Shown here: positions 1-11,785 of the stretch, piece by piece | Position numbering within the stretch: position 1 is the stretch's first letter | Layout: each line of letters starts with the position of its first letter | Origin: Lotus japonicus | Lineage: Eukaryota > Streptophyta > Magnoliopsida > Fabales > Fabaceae | Length of the DNA stretch: 64,000 nucleotides | Assembly (NCBI RefSeq): GCF_012489685.1 | Contig: NC_080041.1 | Coordinates: 30,059,780 to 30,123,779, forward strand | Direction: 5' to 3' | Made by a program: the position numbers and the translations under genes | Notes under the pieces: generated by a model | What the model saw: the letters and a program-made list of their open reading frames with translations, nothing else | Told to the model about the DNA's origin: nothing | Databases searched by the model: none

Positions 1-1403
1 TCATTTAAAGAAACCAACAAATGGACAACAATCAGTCATATAAATTACTTTAGTGTATGGACAATTAAATTACTAAATTTTAAACTATGAACATTATTTT
101 TTAAAAATGAAAATATATGTTAACTTTTGCATTAATAAATATAAGTTTAGGATTAAATACCTTTTTGGAGCATTGGTTCCATGGACAATACTCTTGGTCG
201 ATGATAATAGGGTTCTTTACATTGACCATGATAATGTCTTCGAAATGCATATCGGTTATAGGAGCTGTTCCTGGGGTGCTAGGCCAAGTCTTGATCCTCA
301 CACCATTATCAGTGTTTGTCAAAGTGCAATTCTTTACATAAAATCCTTCTACAGGCTTTTCATCCGGGTACTTTCCGAGGCTACCAACACTAATACCATG
401 ACCTGGTCCGCAGTTGACATTTTGAACAAGTACATTTTTTATTCCATCACCTAATGAGACGCAATCATCTCCGGTACCAATATTTGTGTTAAGAATCTTC
501 ACATCAGTTGATCTTCCAACGTGGATTCCATCTGTGTTCGGACTCAAAGCAGGGGCAACAATTTTGAAACCATCAAATGTAAAATTGTTGCAACCCAAAA
601 CATTGACATTGAAGCTTTTGCTATCTTTGGAAGTAATGTCACGAACAATTGAATTATTGACGTAATTAAAAGCAAAATTCTGTTGACATCAGACAAAAAG
701 ATCAATTGTTGATTTATTATTGTTTGATAAATGTGTAACATACTTGGAATGAAAATGCAAGAGTAATCTATATTTACCATGGGAAGCAAGGTGCAATGCT
801 TGTTTTTTGAACAATCATTTCTTTTCCAAGCAGTTTCACCAACACCATCAAAAACTCCTTTACCCGATAAGGTGAAAAAGCTAATATAACTAAACTGCAC
901 CCATGTGCCAGCCCCTTTGAAGTTCCTTGGGTTTACAGGTGCTTTAATTGTTCCATCAACTTGAACTTCAATATGGGCCTTGCAAGGACCTTGGACCTGT
1001 ACTGCACCCATCTTGTATGTACCATGAGGAATCACAATTTTGGCTGAAGTGGTTGACTCACATGCTTTTTTCCAAGCATTTGTAAAAGCCTTAAGAATGT
1101 GTAAAACTCGAATCAATTATTTGATTATAAACTAAAATAAATAATATATAGTACTTGCTTGTGATATCACCAATTTAGTTGGATAAAACTAAGTTTCGAG
1201 CGAAAAGTGAAATAAGTTTTTTCATTTCCAAAAGTGAAATAATTTTTTTCTTAATATAATCAATGATAAGATAATACCTGTGTTATATCTGCATTCGGTG
1301 CTCCGCCAAATTTTGATATCTCAAGGACCCATGATTGAGCTGTACTAAAGCCATAAAGAAATGAGACAAAAGCAATTATCGCGATATTGAGCTTCATATC
1401 CAT
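1..1403 (-). CDS. Polygalacturonase (GH28), copy A, 3' exon outside the window
   Basis: Secreted pectin-degrading glycoside hydrolase family 28 enzyme that hydrolyses alpha-1,4-galacturonosyl bonds in the cell wall. The sequence resembles pollen/exo-type enzymes. Exons on the minus strand are 1278-1403, 778-1089 and 161-679, all with GT..AG borders and phase 0, giving 319 residues before the left edge. Exon 1 encodes a hydrophobic signal peptide (AIIAFVSFLYGFSTA) followed by the FGGAPNADITQ start typical of the family. Exon 3 carries the four GH28 motifs in order: NTDG, GDDC, GHGISVGS and RIKTW. The Asp of NTDG and the GDD pair are the catalytic carboxylates, and the His of GHG is essential in the family. 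The final exon lies left of the window and is present in copy B at 15826-16054. All three exons read without frameshift here, unlike copy B. Confidence 0.92.
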
Positions 1404-2783
1404 TATAATTGTTTTTGTTAACACGCTATGTCCTTGCACTTCTTTTCAATTCATGAATTTGATTTTGAAGTATGTTCGAGCACTATTTATACTTGAATAG
1501 CAAAGCGTTAACATTATGAGAAAAATAAGGAACCTCTTACTAAATATATGATTTTTCCAATATTAGGTGTTTGTTATGTTTAGTACTATTACTAATAATC
1601 ATCTATCACTCATTAATTAATAAGAAATTACTATTAATAACAACTTAGTTTATAGGAAGAGGCTATTGTGAGGCATGTTGGTATATGGTGTGTGGGTGAA
1701 GGATGATAATAACCTACAGTATAAGGTTTTCTGGATTAAATGTATATTTTAATTGTCAAATGAATTTTGAAATATACAGGTTAATGTTAATGTTTTTAAA
1801 TTAAAATTTTTCCCTTTACTTCCCACATAAGCTTCCCCACATCAAATTTTTAATCCCTCACCTTCTATTTTTTTAATCTGCATTGTACATTTTAAAAGTA
1901 ACACTTTCATAAGTTTTATTGAAAACAAATGAAGATAAATTAATCAACAACATTCAACATGGGAACAATCTCTCCCATGTGGGAAAATAATCCTTGATAG
2001 GCTATCCAAACAAAAACCAGTACAGAAAGAGAATAACCCCAAAAACTCATACCAGAACTCAATATAGCCTACAGGGAAACTTTAAACAAGCAAGAAACAA
2101 AACCTTGGGGAAAACCCCACTATTCTATTGCACAGACACACTAACATTTCATAATTAATAATTAACATTAAATCTACTCGGTATTATATGAATTTTGCCT
2201 CCAATTTTTCATAATTGTTTCCATCATTCTTATTTTCCTTAACTTCAAATAGCACATTTAAAAACGATGCCTCCTTATCGGTTCATCTTACAATTCTTTC
2301 CTTTATCTCTCATCCTCAGCCATTCTCTACCAAGTAAGACTTTACTTTTTTTTTTTCTAGTCCTCCACACTCTTTATGAGCGGCATATCCATTAAGGAGT
2401 TGATCAAGTGTGCTCTTCATCCTAATCAAATGGCTTGGTGTGAGTTCATGGAGGATAGGTGATTAATAGTTAGGGAGATGATATTGTGGTGCCCTAAAAT
2501 GTTTTCTCTTATGTTTTAGTGTGTTTCCCTTTTTTTATAGAAAGTTCATGTTTTCATTTGTTTGTTCTTATTTTTCATTCAATTCATTATTCTTTTTATG
2601 CTTTTAGTTTTGCAGGTGGATCATATCTTTCACCATTGTCGATTTGCAATAGGTTGAATTCAACAGAATTATTGCATCCTTAAAAAATCATACATGTGTC
2701 TCACTTCATTCTTTGACAACAAGATATCAACTAGGAGTTTGCATGATAATATCCCTCATCTCTTGGCCCGAACAATGGTTAAT
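1404..2783. other. AT-rich intergenic DNA upstream of the polygalacturonase
   Basis: No coding frame I can support. The first ~100 bases upstream of the start would hold the polygalacturonase promoter (minus strand). The rest is AT-rich with poly-T runs and no recognisable element. The same DNA recurs at 17450-18829. Confidence 0.5.
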
Positions 2784-3655
2784 TTATAATACATCAAGGA
2801 GATCACGGTCAAGCACAAGCCTTCGTAGCTTAATTATGGATTCTTCAATCCTAGGCTCTGATTGAGCAGTTTCTGTTGGTGTCATATAACGACAATTCTG
2901 AGATGAAGACGTAAAGGACAAATCGTATATAAAGTGATCTAAATCAAGTGTTGGGTTCTTGTCAACTTGAGCTCTAAATGTTTCACGATCAATATGTGCT
3001 GAAGGCGTGTGGAATGAAGTCAAAGACTTGGTACTGGATACTAGAGCCACTCTCGTAGTTATTAGAGAAGCGGTCTTCAGAGGATTATTTTCTTGATTAG
3101 GGTCTCCATATGCAATATCCGCTTCAATATCACTTGCGCATTGATCTAGGAATTCTTCGTCCCCTTCATCTCCTTGAACATTTTTACCCTGAAGAAGAAA
3201 ATAAAGAGGATTATTTGTATCAGCGAATTAGGAAAGATAAAGTATCTTACGTTTATTTTGACACCCAATCTAAAGCGATGGAAAAGAGGACGATTTCACC
3301 ACCTGAAGTACTATTATCACTTGATGTGATGTAGGAAGAATTAAGATGTAAGTATTTAATTAAGGTGGTGGATTGGCTTTCTTCAAGGCCTTTGGAGTAG
3401 GGGTTCTTTGCAAATGAATGAAGTAAAGAAGAGTTCCCAACAACAAATTGTAAATTGTGGAAATAGATAAGGACATGGGAATAATACCTGGTAAATTTCA
3501 TCTTTTGCGGGTGTCAAGTTCTTGGAACTCGTGTATGTAGCTACGCTTGACGTTGATCTGACATAACTCTTTGATGGAATCTCGTTAAACATGATCTGTG
3601 AGGTTTCGACGAGAAGTTGGAGGTTTATTTGTTGACTTCCCCTTCTCGCCGCGAG
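2784..3655 (-). CDS. C-terminal exons of an unrecognised gene, copy A
   Basis: Two exon-like blocks on the minus strand, 3488-3655 (56 codons) and 2784-3188 (135 codons with stop), are both phase 0. The acceptors are CAG at 3656-3658 and CAG at 3189-3191; the donor after the first block is GTATTA. The join would link KDEIYQ to GKNVQGDEGDEEF. The second block is acidic at its start and ends in LLDVL. No domain is recognised. Earlier exons would lie at higher coordinates, beyond the solo LTR at 3706-4894, which would then sit in an intron. It could be a host gene or the tail of an old transposon gene; plant-mobile-domain-type proteins have similar low-complexity tails, but that link is a guess. 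Confidence 0.4.
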
Positions 3656-3705
3656 CTGAAAAGGAATAAGGTCATTTATGCAAAATATTTGATTAAGGCC
3701 TACGC

Positions 3706-4894
3706 TGAAGGTATGAAAAACACTAGAAAGGGGGGTTTGAATAGGTTTTAAGTTTAAAAACTTTCCCTTTAAGATTTTAGCAAATCTTCTAAGTAACTAA
3801 GACAAAACGTGCAAGAGATAAAGAGAGGAGAAAATCACATAAGTGTTTTATCCTGATTCACTTGATAAATCCCTCAAGCTAGTCCAGTCCACCCGTTAAG
3901 GTGATTTCTTCCTTCGTAGAATGAAGGTAATCCATTAATCAAAGATTGTTACAACTGCACTAGCACACCTTGCTCAGTGACTTACAAATCTAAGAACTAG
4001 CAACACTAAGACAAACAAGTCTTAGTCTTCTCAAGGAATCTGACCTACCTGGTTCCTTAAGGAAATACAAACAAAGTTTGTGAAAAGTTTGGGTTTACAA
4101 TGAGTTGGTTCTAAACAAACAGGAGTAAACACAATAAGAACAATGAAAAAATATTTCTAAGGTATTCGCTGGTAAGTTTCACTTGGATTGCACAATATTT
4201 TCTTAGTCAATTTCTTCTCTCTTCAGCCTTTAAATACTCCAAGGTGAAAGTTTTGTATCCGTTGGAAGGCAATTCTGGAAATTCCAGAACCTGTTGTGGC
4301 TGAAGCTCGTTAGGTAAGGCGACAGAATAGTACACTGCTTTTGTACTATTGAAAATTACATTTGCCTTATCCTAGTTGACTTCTGATCTTTGGAGACGCT
4401 TCGTGTTGGAACTTGTGAAGCAACTTGATCAAAGTCACGAGGAAGCTTGGATCCTCTAACCTTCATAACTTCTGCATCTGAACCGTTCACTCAGAACTTC
4501 TGGTCTTCAAAATCAGAAGTACTTTGGTCTTGAGAGCCAGATTTCTCTGGGTCTTGAGAATCTTCAAGTCTTCAGCTTCTGGACCGTTCGCTCAGAACTT
4601 CTGGTCTTCATAATCTTCAGCACCTGAATCTTCATAGCCCACATCAGAGCTTTAATCTTCAGAACATCTGAAGCATTGACAACCGTTCAGAAGAACGTAG
4701 TGAGTGCAGAAGCGTCTCAATGGTTACCATTTGGTCTTTATCTTCTGATGAATATGTCTTTGGATCAGAATCAGAACCTGATTGTCAAACACTTAAAAGA
4801 TAAACGTTAGAGTACCATAATTGTTCATACACAAATATAAGCTTGTTATCACCAAACATAGAGTTGTACAACCTGACCAAATCTTGGTCTTACA
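3706..4894 (-). mobile_element. Solo LTR of a SIRE-like Copia element, copy A
   Basis: 1189-bp LTR bounded on the plus strand by TGAAGG and TTACA, which in element sense is TGTAAG..CTTCA. It aligns block by block with the LTRs at 44684-45854 and 55493-56698, sharing TATGAAAAAC, CAGTCCACCCGTTAAGG and the A/T-rich core, but is clearly more diverged. Flanks TACGC (3701-3705) and TACAC (4895-4899) are a probable 5-bp target duplication with one mismatch. No internal region is present, as expected after LTR-LTR recombination. Several degenerate copies of AGAACTTCT lie at 4480-4640. Confidence 0.85.
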
Positions 4895-6400
4895 TACACA
4901 TTATGAATATTTCTTGGCTTCCTCATATTTGTCTTCTTCTGCATCAAGATTCATAAACTCATATTTTGATTTCTTATTTCTCTCTAGAGTAATGCTTTAA
5001 GAGTTCATTTTTCGAGTCTGTATAGAATTTGACGAATGGAAAATGTGAAGACTCGGTAAGGTAAAATAGAAACGTTTTTCAAAAATAAGGGGAGAACTTT
5101 TCGTAATTACATGAGATCGAGTTCGCAAGGCCCTTCTTTTCAGACTTTGCTTCCTGGGCCGGGAGTTTTGGTTCTTGCCACTATTGCTTCCAACATTCGA
5201 TAGTCTCTATTGGGTTTGAATCGAGATAGTTGTGGTTTTACATTAACAATCAAATATGAAGAAGTGGAAAAAATATGTTAAACCCTGAATGGGAAGTTTA
5301 CTGCGGAAAATATACTTGAAGTAATGCAAAGATGGTGCTCAGCAAAGTAGTACATTGAGCATTTCTTCAAAGTTACCCTATCACAAAGTGGCTTAAATGA
5401 ATTATCGACTCTGTCTAAGGAAGAAAACAAAATCCACTTTCGGAGCACAACGGGAAAATCCAAAGAAAACTTGAAGTTTGGAAAAGGCAGAAAGTTGGGG
5501 AAACGCATCCTCAAGGAAAATTTGTATTTGTCTTTAAAAGGAGGAAATCAAATTTTCAAAACACTTGCTTCGAGTTTCCTTATTATAGCTTAAGCCGCCT
5601 CGTGAAGGGTATTCTTTATTTGACAAGGTATGTACAAAACTTGGAAGTATCTTTGAAATGATTGAATTTATTTTACATGCGTACCTCGACTATTCCTAGA
5701 GGGATCTCCTTTCTACACACCAAGAGTTGTTGTTATATTATCGAGACACACCTAAAGGGGTATCTTGATAGGATCATAATAATAAGTCTACCAGTCCTCA
5801 AATAATTTAGTGCAAAAGTAAGATAATTCAAAGGGAACTTGAGTAAGTTCAGGGAATCTTTCCGTATAATCCTAAAGAGTATGCGCCCAACTTTCAAAGC
5901 TATCAACAAAAACATCAATGGGAATTGTTTCTTTATATGTGAAGAGTTTTGCAGGACGAAGTTGGCTCAGCTCAAATTTGTCTGATACAAGTTGAGGTTG
6001 AAGGTCAAACAGGTCTAAAGGTAAAAGAGAAACTTTTGCGAGATAAAACGATTTGCAAATTTAAGTCTCGTTGCTGAGTGGGTTGAAGGATTTCTAAACC
6101 ACGCTAGGTTTTTTAAACTCGAGGAAGAGTTTCTAAACCACGCTAGGTTTTTTAAATTCGGATGCTAGAAGGCGTTACCTTCAGGAAGAGTTTTTTAAAC
6201 TCGAGGAAGCAAGCCAAATATATTTTGAAGTCTTCCCAAGCGGATCTTTTATCATCTAAAGGAGTAAGGTGAGAGAGTCTTTGACCCTCAGCATACTGAA
6301 GAACATCATCAAGAGCAACCATAAGGAGTTTTGACTCAAAAATGATATTCATCCAGAGCTTCATCCAACCATTCCTAAAAACCGTCGTTGATCATATTCG
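4895..6400 (-). other. Exon-like but unassigned minus-strand ORFs
   Basis: Short minus-strand open stretches occur at 5278-5514 and 6165-6364. The latter has a possible donor AAG|GTAACG at its end and encodes LDDVLQYAEGQRLSHLTPLD. They could be upstream exons of the gene whose tail lies at 2784-3655, with the solo LTR in an intron. No family is recognised and no complete splice chain can be drawn. The same arrangement recurs in copy B at +16046. Confidence 0.25.
6091..6156. repeat. Two-copy 39-bp direct repeat
   Basis: The 27-base core beginning TTTCTAAACCACGCTAGG occurs at 6091-6117 and 6130-6156, period 39. A third partial match (TTTTTTAAACTCGAGGA) follows at about 6188. Copy B has the same repeat. 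Confidence 0.7.
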
Positions 6401-9400
6401 AATGGTAGTTACTAGTAACTGCTACAAAAAGCAAACTGAAGCGGTTTGAACTACTGCAAAATGTACATATAACTGTTGAAATTTGCCTATTTTATTGTTT
6501 TGTCTTCAAGCTCATAATGTCTAAAATTCTAATCCATCAAAAATTTCTTACCAACATGTTGTGGGAGGTGTTTCTCCTGCATGATACTTACCATCTCAAA
6601 TACCCTCAAACAATGACAAATGACTCTAAGTTCATACAAATATTTAGCCTAAATTAAATCTCTTCCAAAATTCAATTGGTTAATTTTCATCATTAATCAA
6701 TTTTGTATTGATAAAAGACAATTGTTTTATGTTGGTTCAGGATCATAGATAGGAAAAATGACCATGGTAGAAGGGGATTATATTACTGTCATCAAGGACA
6801 TAGAAAAATAAAAGTAGAAGTTTTTTTCCCCATTAAGTAGCATTTTCATCTGCAATTGAAGGGGTTATTTATATCTAAGTCAATTTAGTTACTAATGCCT
6901 CGTATGTGCTCGAAAAAAATTGTCGTTAGTAGGTTTCCGACAAACAAAGCCACTAGTAAGTTACTAACGATCTTATGCAACTGTAACGTATATACTACTT
7001 TATAAAATACCATTAGTTATTGTTGCCTACAAGGTGTCTACTAATGACCTTGTGGTCATGGATAACCTCTTGAATAAATTTGTTATTACATACAACGTCC
7101 GATTGTTACCGACGGTCTTTAGTCATATAAGTAATGACAAGTTTTTTCTGTATTGTATTGAGCTGCAACAAATGTTTTTCAGATTTCATGCTTAATTTTA
7201 ATTCAGGCTTAAATATGTTTTTGGTCCTATGTATAGGAAATTTTTTGTTTTGGTTCAAATTTTATTTTATTTTGTTTGAATCCTCAATTTTCTCTCATTT
7301 TGCTCGATTGAGTCATAATTTGGTTATTATGCTCCCTACTTTTTATGGCAAAGAACTATTTTACTTTTAAATAGAACATACTTTCTTGCCATTTCAAAAA
7401 AGATTAGTTATGTTAAAAATATGATACTAATATACCTCTAGCAGTGAATTGTGCATTTTATATGAACCTTACTTTTGTTACATTGCACAATAACCACTAG
7501 AATGTGGTAATAATATACATAACATCCCTGCAATACAACTCAAATTTCAAGCCATGAACATATCTTCTTCTAAAGAAATTTAGATCTAAGCAACTACCCG
7601 CGATAAAGGTTTCTTTTCTTTCTTCTCAGTAATCAACGACGATGTTCTATTCTATATTTGAGGGTTGCAAGCTACTCATCAAACATACTTTAGAATATTT
7701 TGTTTTGTACTAAGGTTTTCCATAGGGTGGTTATGAACGGGTTCAGAAAAACGTCGTGGTTCGTCAAGTTAAAACTACCACAGGCCCATGATTGCCACTA
7801 TTCCTTTGCGTCCTTTAGTTTGGTCGTATTTTAGGTCGGGTTTTGCACGTGCGGTGAAGTTTGTCTAATAAATGGTAACCGACGAGACAAAAAAATGGAT
7901 GAGGAGGAAAACAAACTGATTAAATTTGATGGAACCGAAAAAAATAAAGTAGAGTAGTTCATTGTCATATATGTCATATTTCCATAAATCTAGAAAATTG
8001 TTTAAAAAAAAGATCAAAAAAAGAGAAAAAAAGATCACATAAAAATACAAGAGGATGATGATCAATCTGACTTTGTTGCGCTTTCACCCCATCATGTGGT
8101 TAGTACCTGGTGGTGGTTCAAGGAGAAAACACGACATTGGTGCTCGTAGATGACAAAAGGTAGCGCCTTCGTATGTCGTGGCCTGTGGGGAGTGGATTTA
8201 CGTGAGAAGACAATAGATCCAGAGATGACAAGAGCATTGAGCGGATTGAACGAAGCATAAATCGTCTTCTTCTGTGAAGCTATTTCTAGATCTAGAGATG
8301 GGAAGTGCAAAAAGACGGCATGACGGCATATCCAGAGATAGGACTTGCGGACAACGGTGATGCAGCGAAAGAAAAGCGAGCTCGATCGAGAGCTCCCTTC
8401 GCGATGGAAGCTTGTGATGATTGCTATTCGTGACGACCAAATCGAGCAGCACGGTGGGTTGAAGAAGCTAGCACATGGCGGTTGGTTGCGGCATACAGGA
8501 GAGGGTTTGAGTCCTATAGGCTAATAGAAGCAACTAGTTTTTGTTTATTGTTGAGAGATGACAAAAGGAGAAGAGAAGTTGTGAGGCGCCACCGTCGTAA
8601 GGAGAGGAGAAGAGTAGGAATCAATGGATTTTTTATTTGAACTGAGAGAGAAAGAGGAGGCGTGGTTATGGCTAGGTTAAATTAATTAAATGAGTGGATG
8701 TGACTAGGTTTAAATCTGATAGGGTCTTTTTTTTAACACTTCCTCAGTAAGAACGGAGTTAGGCTTAGCTACCGTTCCAAAGTCCCAAACCCACATGAAC
8801 CCATAGAATTGGACTAGTTTAAATCCGTGGCCGAACTGAATCGGCCATTCAGTTAAAAAACCACTAATATGCTCGGGTTTGGTTCGCTTCGGCCCCTTTT
8901 TTGATACAGCAACTAATAAAACTTGTGTAATCCACCAAAATTTCTATCTAATAGTTTTTATTTTTCCTAAGGACCTAACAAACCAAAATTAAATTGTAAG
9001 GTATAGGACTTAATAGTGGGCAGAATATGTTTTAATCTCCTCCATTCAATAAAATAATATTAAAACCTAATGGTTCTAAATCTTTGTCCATGGGTGGACC
9101 AATTTTTTTCTTGATCCATATACTAGACAAAGTCCGGAATAAAACCCACAAATTATTTGTTAAGAGTTGTTATCTTTTTTTGAAAGGGTTCTTATCTAGC
9201 TATATATTAATTAAGCTCTTAATTTTGCTAAGTTTCTACAATGGGGTGTTTGCGTCTTTAGCATTATCTTGGCCAATCCACAAAACTGCCAAAATCACTT
9301 GCGGATAAAACAGGCAAAGCAAATTAGGTATGGAAAAGGACATAATTAACAACCACGTATGTTTATAATTATTTCAATCATTAATGTAACCGGATAATAG

Positions 9401-9579
9401 AAACAATAGATTCTACAGTTCAAACATTTAACCACACATTCACTTATTTCTCTTTTTTGGCATACACCTTGCTGGAAAGTGGAACATAGAGAGATTATTG
9501 TGCGTCTCTCGTCATAGTGGGTTTTCATTTTCGAATTAAATAAGTAATAAGTTACTCAACATATCACTCATCTTAAGGG
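6401..9579. other. Intergenic DNA with probable transposon relics
   Basis: No supported gene. 6890-7140 contains several CGTTAGTA/CTAACGA-like inverted words suggesting a degenerate DNA-transposon end. 7195-7240 has a CTTAAATATGTTTTTGGTCC motif that I recall as common in legume intergenic repeats. 8090-8650 is GC-richer and gives only short overlapping ORFs on the minus strand with no recognised domain. The interval recurs in copy B. Confidence 0.4.
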
Positions 9580-9587
9580 TATAAATA
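9580..9587 (+). promoter_or_regulatory. TATA box of the WAT1-like gene, copy A
   Basis: TATAAATA lies 95 bases before the start codon at 9682, leaving a 5' leader of roughly 65 bases. The leader contains CTCTAGAGAGAGAGG-like purine-rich sequence just before ATG. Confidence 0.6.
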
Positions 9588-9681
9588 TGGAGAATGCTAG
9601 TGTAATCAAAGCACACCCAACTTCACTACTACTTCTCAAAAACAAAGAGATCTATCTAGAGAGAGAGGTAATAAATTTAAG

Positions 9682-10933
9682 ATGGGTGTGACAACGTGTT
9701 GTGACAAGGTGCATTCATGGTTCCGCGATTCAAAAGCGCTTTTGATAATCATAAGCCTGCAATTTGGCTCTGCTGGGATGTATGTTATCACCAAGGATGC
9801 TCTTAACAAAGGAATGAGTCATTATGTGTTTGTTGTTTACCGTAATATCATCGCCACTATAGTTCTTGGTCCCTTCGCATTTTTTCTTGAAAGGTTATAA
9901 TTTCCCTTCTTCTCTTATTCATACATAACATCGAGCATGCATGCGTGCATGTTCCACACACATTTTTACTACTTGATGAATATAATATGCATAAGACCTA
10001 GCTTTTCATTGTGTGATCAATAGTTGGAAGAGAGGGTGTTTTCTATTTTTTACTTCCAGAAAAAACGGTTGGATTGATATTGACTACGTATGTCACATGA
10101 TTTTGTAATCGTATTTGTTAAAATTGTGCGTTTCTTTTTTATTATATGAATATTATAAGATTTTACTGAAATAAACTCAACTTCAACATCATAAAATCAT
10201 ATGAATTTTGGGTTGTCTAAATGACCCATGATAAAGTTTGGGTTAAATAACTCATCATCCAATCACGTTGGAGATAAATGAGTTGGAAATAAATTAATAA
10301 ATAAAATATAGAAATTTCAACTCACTTATCTCCAATGTGATTGGATGATGGGTTATTTAACCCAAACTTTATCATAGGTCATTTAGACAACCTCGAAAAT
10401 TTTGAAAATAGCACTTCTAATGTCTATACATTTCAGTATATAGATATTATCCATTACTTTTACTATTATTTCACCATGCACCAACCATTTTTTTAGGTTA
10501 CTTAGTGACTCGTGTAACTAACTATAAGTCTATTTTTACCTTTTTCAGGAAAACAAGGCCCAAGATGACAATTCGGATATTTTCAGAAATTATGGCTGTG
10601 GCTTTTGTTCGAGTAATATATCATCTTTAACTTGTCATATATTGTGTAAATAGATAGAGTTTTGATTTTAGTCTACCTAATTTTTAAATTTATATACGTC
10701 TCCTTTCTATTTTTGTATTCCTTTTAAACTCATATCACCAATTAATTTTCAATCATATTGTTGGTCATTTATTTTTTAGCATACATATTAATTATGCTAT
10801 GTCAATTATATACAGGATAAATACTTGATCAGTGCTTCACCTTCCTTGGGATGAAGATGACATCAGCCTCTTTTGCATCAGCCGTGATGAATTCCGTACC
10901 ATCCATCACCTTTGTACTCGCAATCATTTTTCG
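9682..10933 (+). pseudogene. WAT1/MtN21-like EamA transporter, first three exons, copy A (frameshifted as assembled)
   Basis: Plant drug/metabolite-transporter-superfamily protein with EamA repeats; family members move auxin, amino acids or other solutes across the tonoplast or plasma membrane. Exons are 9682-9893, 10549-10612 and 10816-10933. Exon 1 encodes two membrane spans (LLIIISLQFGSAGMYVI and FVVYRNIIATIVLGPFAFF). Compared with copy B, exon 2 has an extra T (GTTCGA against GTCGA) and exon 3 an extra A (GATAAATAC against GATAATAC). Each shifts the frame, so this copy cannot be read through. The typical protein is about 350-400 residues; only about 130 are represented before the gap. The errors lie near the contig end and are probably consensus errors. 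Confidence 0.8.
10211..10392. mobile_element. Hairpin MITE in WAT1-like intron 1, copy A
   Basis: An ~180-bp element made of two ~80-bp arms in inverted orientation. GGTTGTCTAAATGACC starts the left arm and its reverse complement ends the right arm, with a short AT-rich centre. Arms differ at only a few bases. No certain target duplication was found. Also present at 26248-26429. Confidence 0.75.
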
Positions 10934-11030
10934 GTAAGAAATTTTTAATCAAATTAAATTATTAATTAAGTTTTATCTACCTGAATCAAGAAAATCATAT
11001 TTAATTTTAAAGTTAAAAACAGAGTTTCTC

Positions 11031-11130
11031 NNNNNNNNNNNNNNNNNNNNNNNNNNNNNNNNNNNNNNNNNNNNNNNNNNNNNNNNNNNNNNNNNNNNNN
11101 NNNNNNNNNNNNNNNNNNNNNNNNNNNNNN
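11031..11130. other. Assembly gap (100 N)
   Basis: Exactly 100 N. The left side ends in WAT1-like intron 3 and the right side starts inside a Gypsy protease, so this is a scaffold join of unknown true length. Confidence 0.99.
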
Positions 11131-11720
11131 ACTCGCAGGACGCCCACCTTCCCATTACAAGCTGGGTACTTAACAGTTAAATGTGCGGTTGAAATTACGG
11201 CACACCACTTGTTAAGGGTGTCCCGCCCTAAGAGTACATTGTAATTGGCTCTACATGCCAATACCAGATATTTCACCTGAAATTTTTTAACAAAATCCCC
11301 CTCGCCAAAAGCCGTTGGTACTTCAACATATCCTCGCACATTGACCCGGTCCCCCGTAAATCCCACCAAGGTTCCATTATATGGTTTCAAATCTGACTCC
11401 TTTAACCCCAGGCGATCAAAGGCGTCCCCGTAAATGATGTCCGCCGAAGATCCCTGGTCCAAAAACACTTTCTTCATCATGTAATTGTTGACCCTGATGG
11501 TCACTACAATCGGATCGTTTCCATGAGGAATAACCTGTGCAAAATCCTGAGGGGTGAATGTAATGGGAGAGTGATTCAACCAGCACTCGCCCTCATACGC
11601 TTCATGCACGGAATGTACAGCCGCCACATAACGCTTTCTAGCCTTGCTTGAAATCACGCCTCCTCCAAATCCCCCTGCAATGGACGAGCATTCTCCAACA
11701 GGGTCGCCCAACTCTTCCAC
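11131..11720 (-). pseudogene. Gypsy retroviral-type aspartic protease region
   Basis: Encodes a pepsin-like retrotransposon protease of the form V(F)LDQGSSADIIYGDAF, with the catalytic D of the D-[SQ]-G-[SA] motif, followed by the flap region and YNVLLGRDTLNKW, the conserved second hydrophobic-hydrophobic-G motif. The enzyme would process the Gag-Pol polyprotein. The frame is open from 11720 to the gap; the C-terminal end is cut by the N run. The zinc-knuckle part of gag precedes it in a different frame, so at least one frameshift separates them. Confidence 0.85.
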
Positions 11721-11785
11721 TATCTCTTTTCCTTTGCCTCTGTCCCCCTGAGTTTACCTTAGTGGCCTCTGATGTTGCTGCCTCT

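Larger units (their letters stand above)
1..11030 (+). repeat. 11-kb duplicated block, copy A (matches 16057-27061)
   Basis: The block is repeated downstream with an offset of 16054 at the left edge, a constant 16046 from about 1180 to 8040, and 16031 at the right edge. The central 6.8 kb shows no net length change, and its open frames translate identically in both copies. Differences are single-base indels, mostly in short homopolymers, at the two ends. The copy stops exactly at a 100-N gap, while the other copy continues. This is best read as an assembly overlap (inference); a very recent real duplication is the alternative. Confidence 0.9.

Noticed and set aside
107..454. Plus-strand ORFs over the polygalacturonase
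   Set aside because: Reverse-strand shadows of the GH28 exon, whose motifs are unambiguous.
4480..4640. Canonical heat-shock elements in the solo LTR
   Set aside because: The AGAACTTCT dyads have one central base rather than the two of nGAAnnTTCn, so the identification is not secure.
7134..8452. Short ORFs in 7.1-8.5 kb and their second copies
   Set aside because: Low-complexity or overlapping frames with no domain, splice context or promoter.
9084..9528. ORFs just upstream of the WAT1-like gene
   Set aside because: AT-rich promoter-side sequence; one is changed by indels between the two copies.
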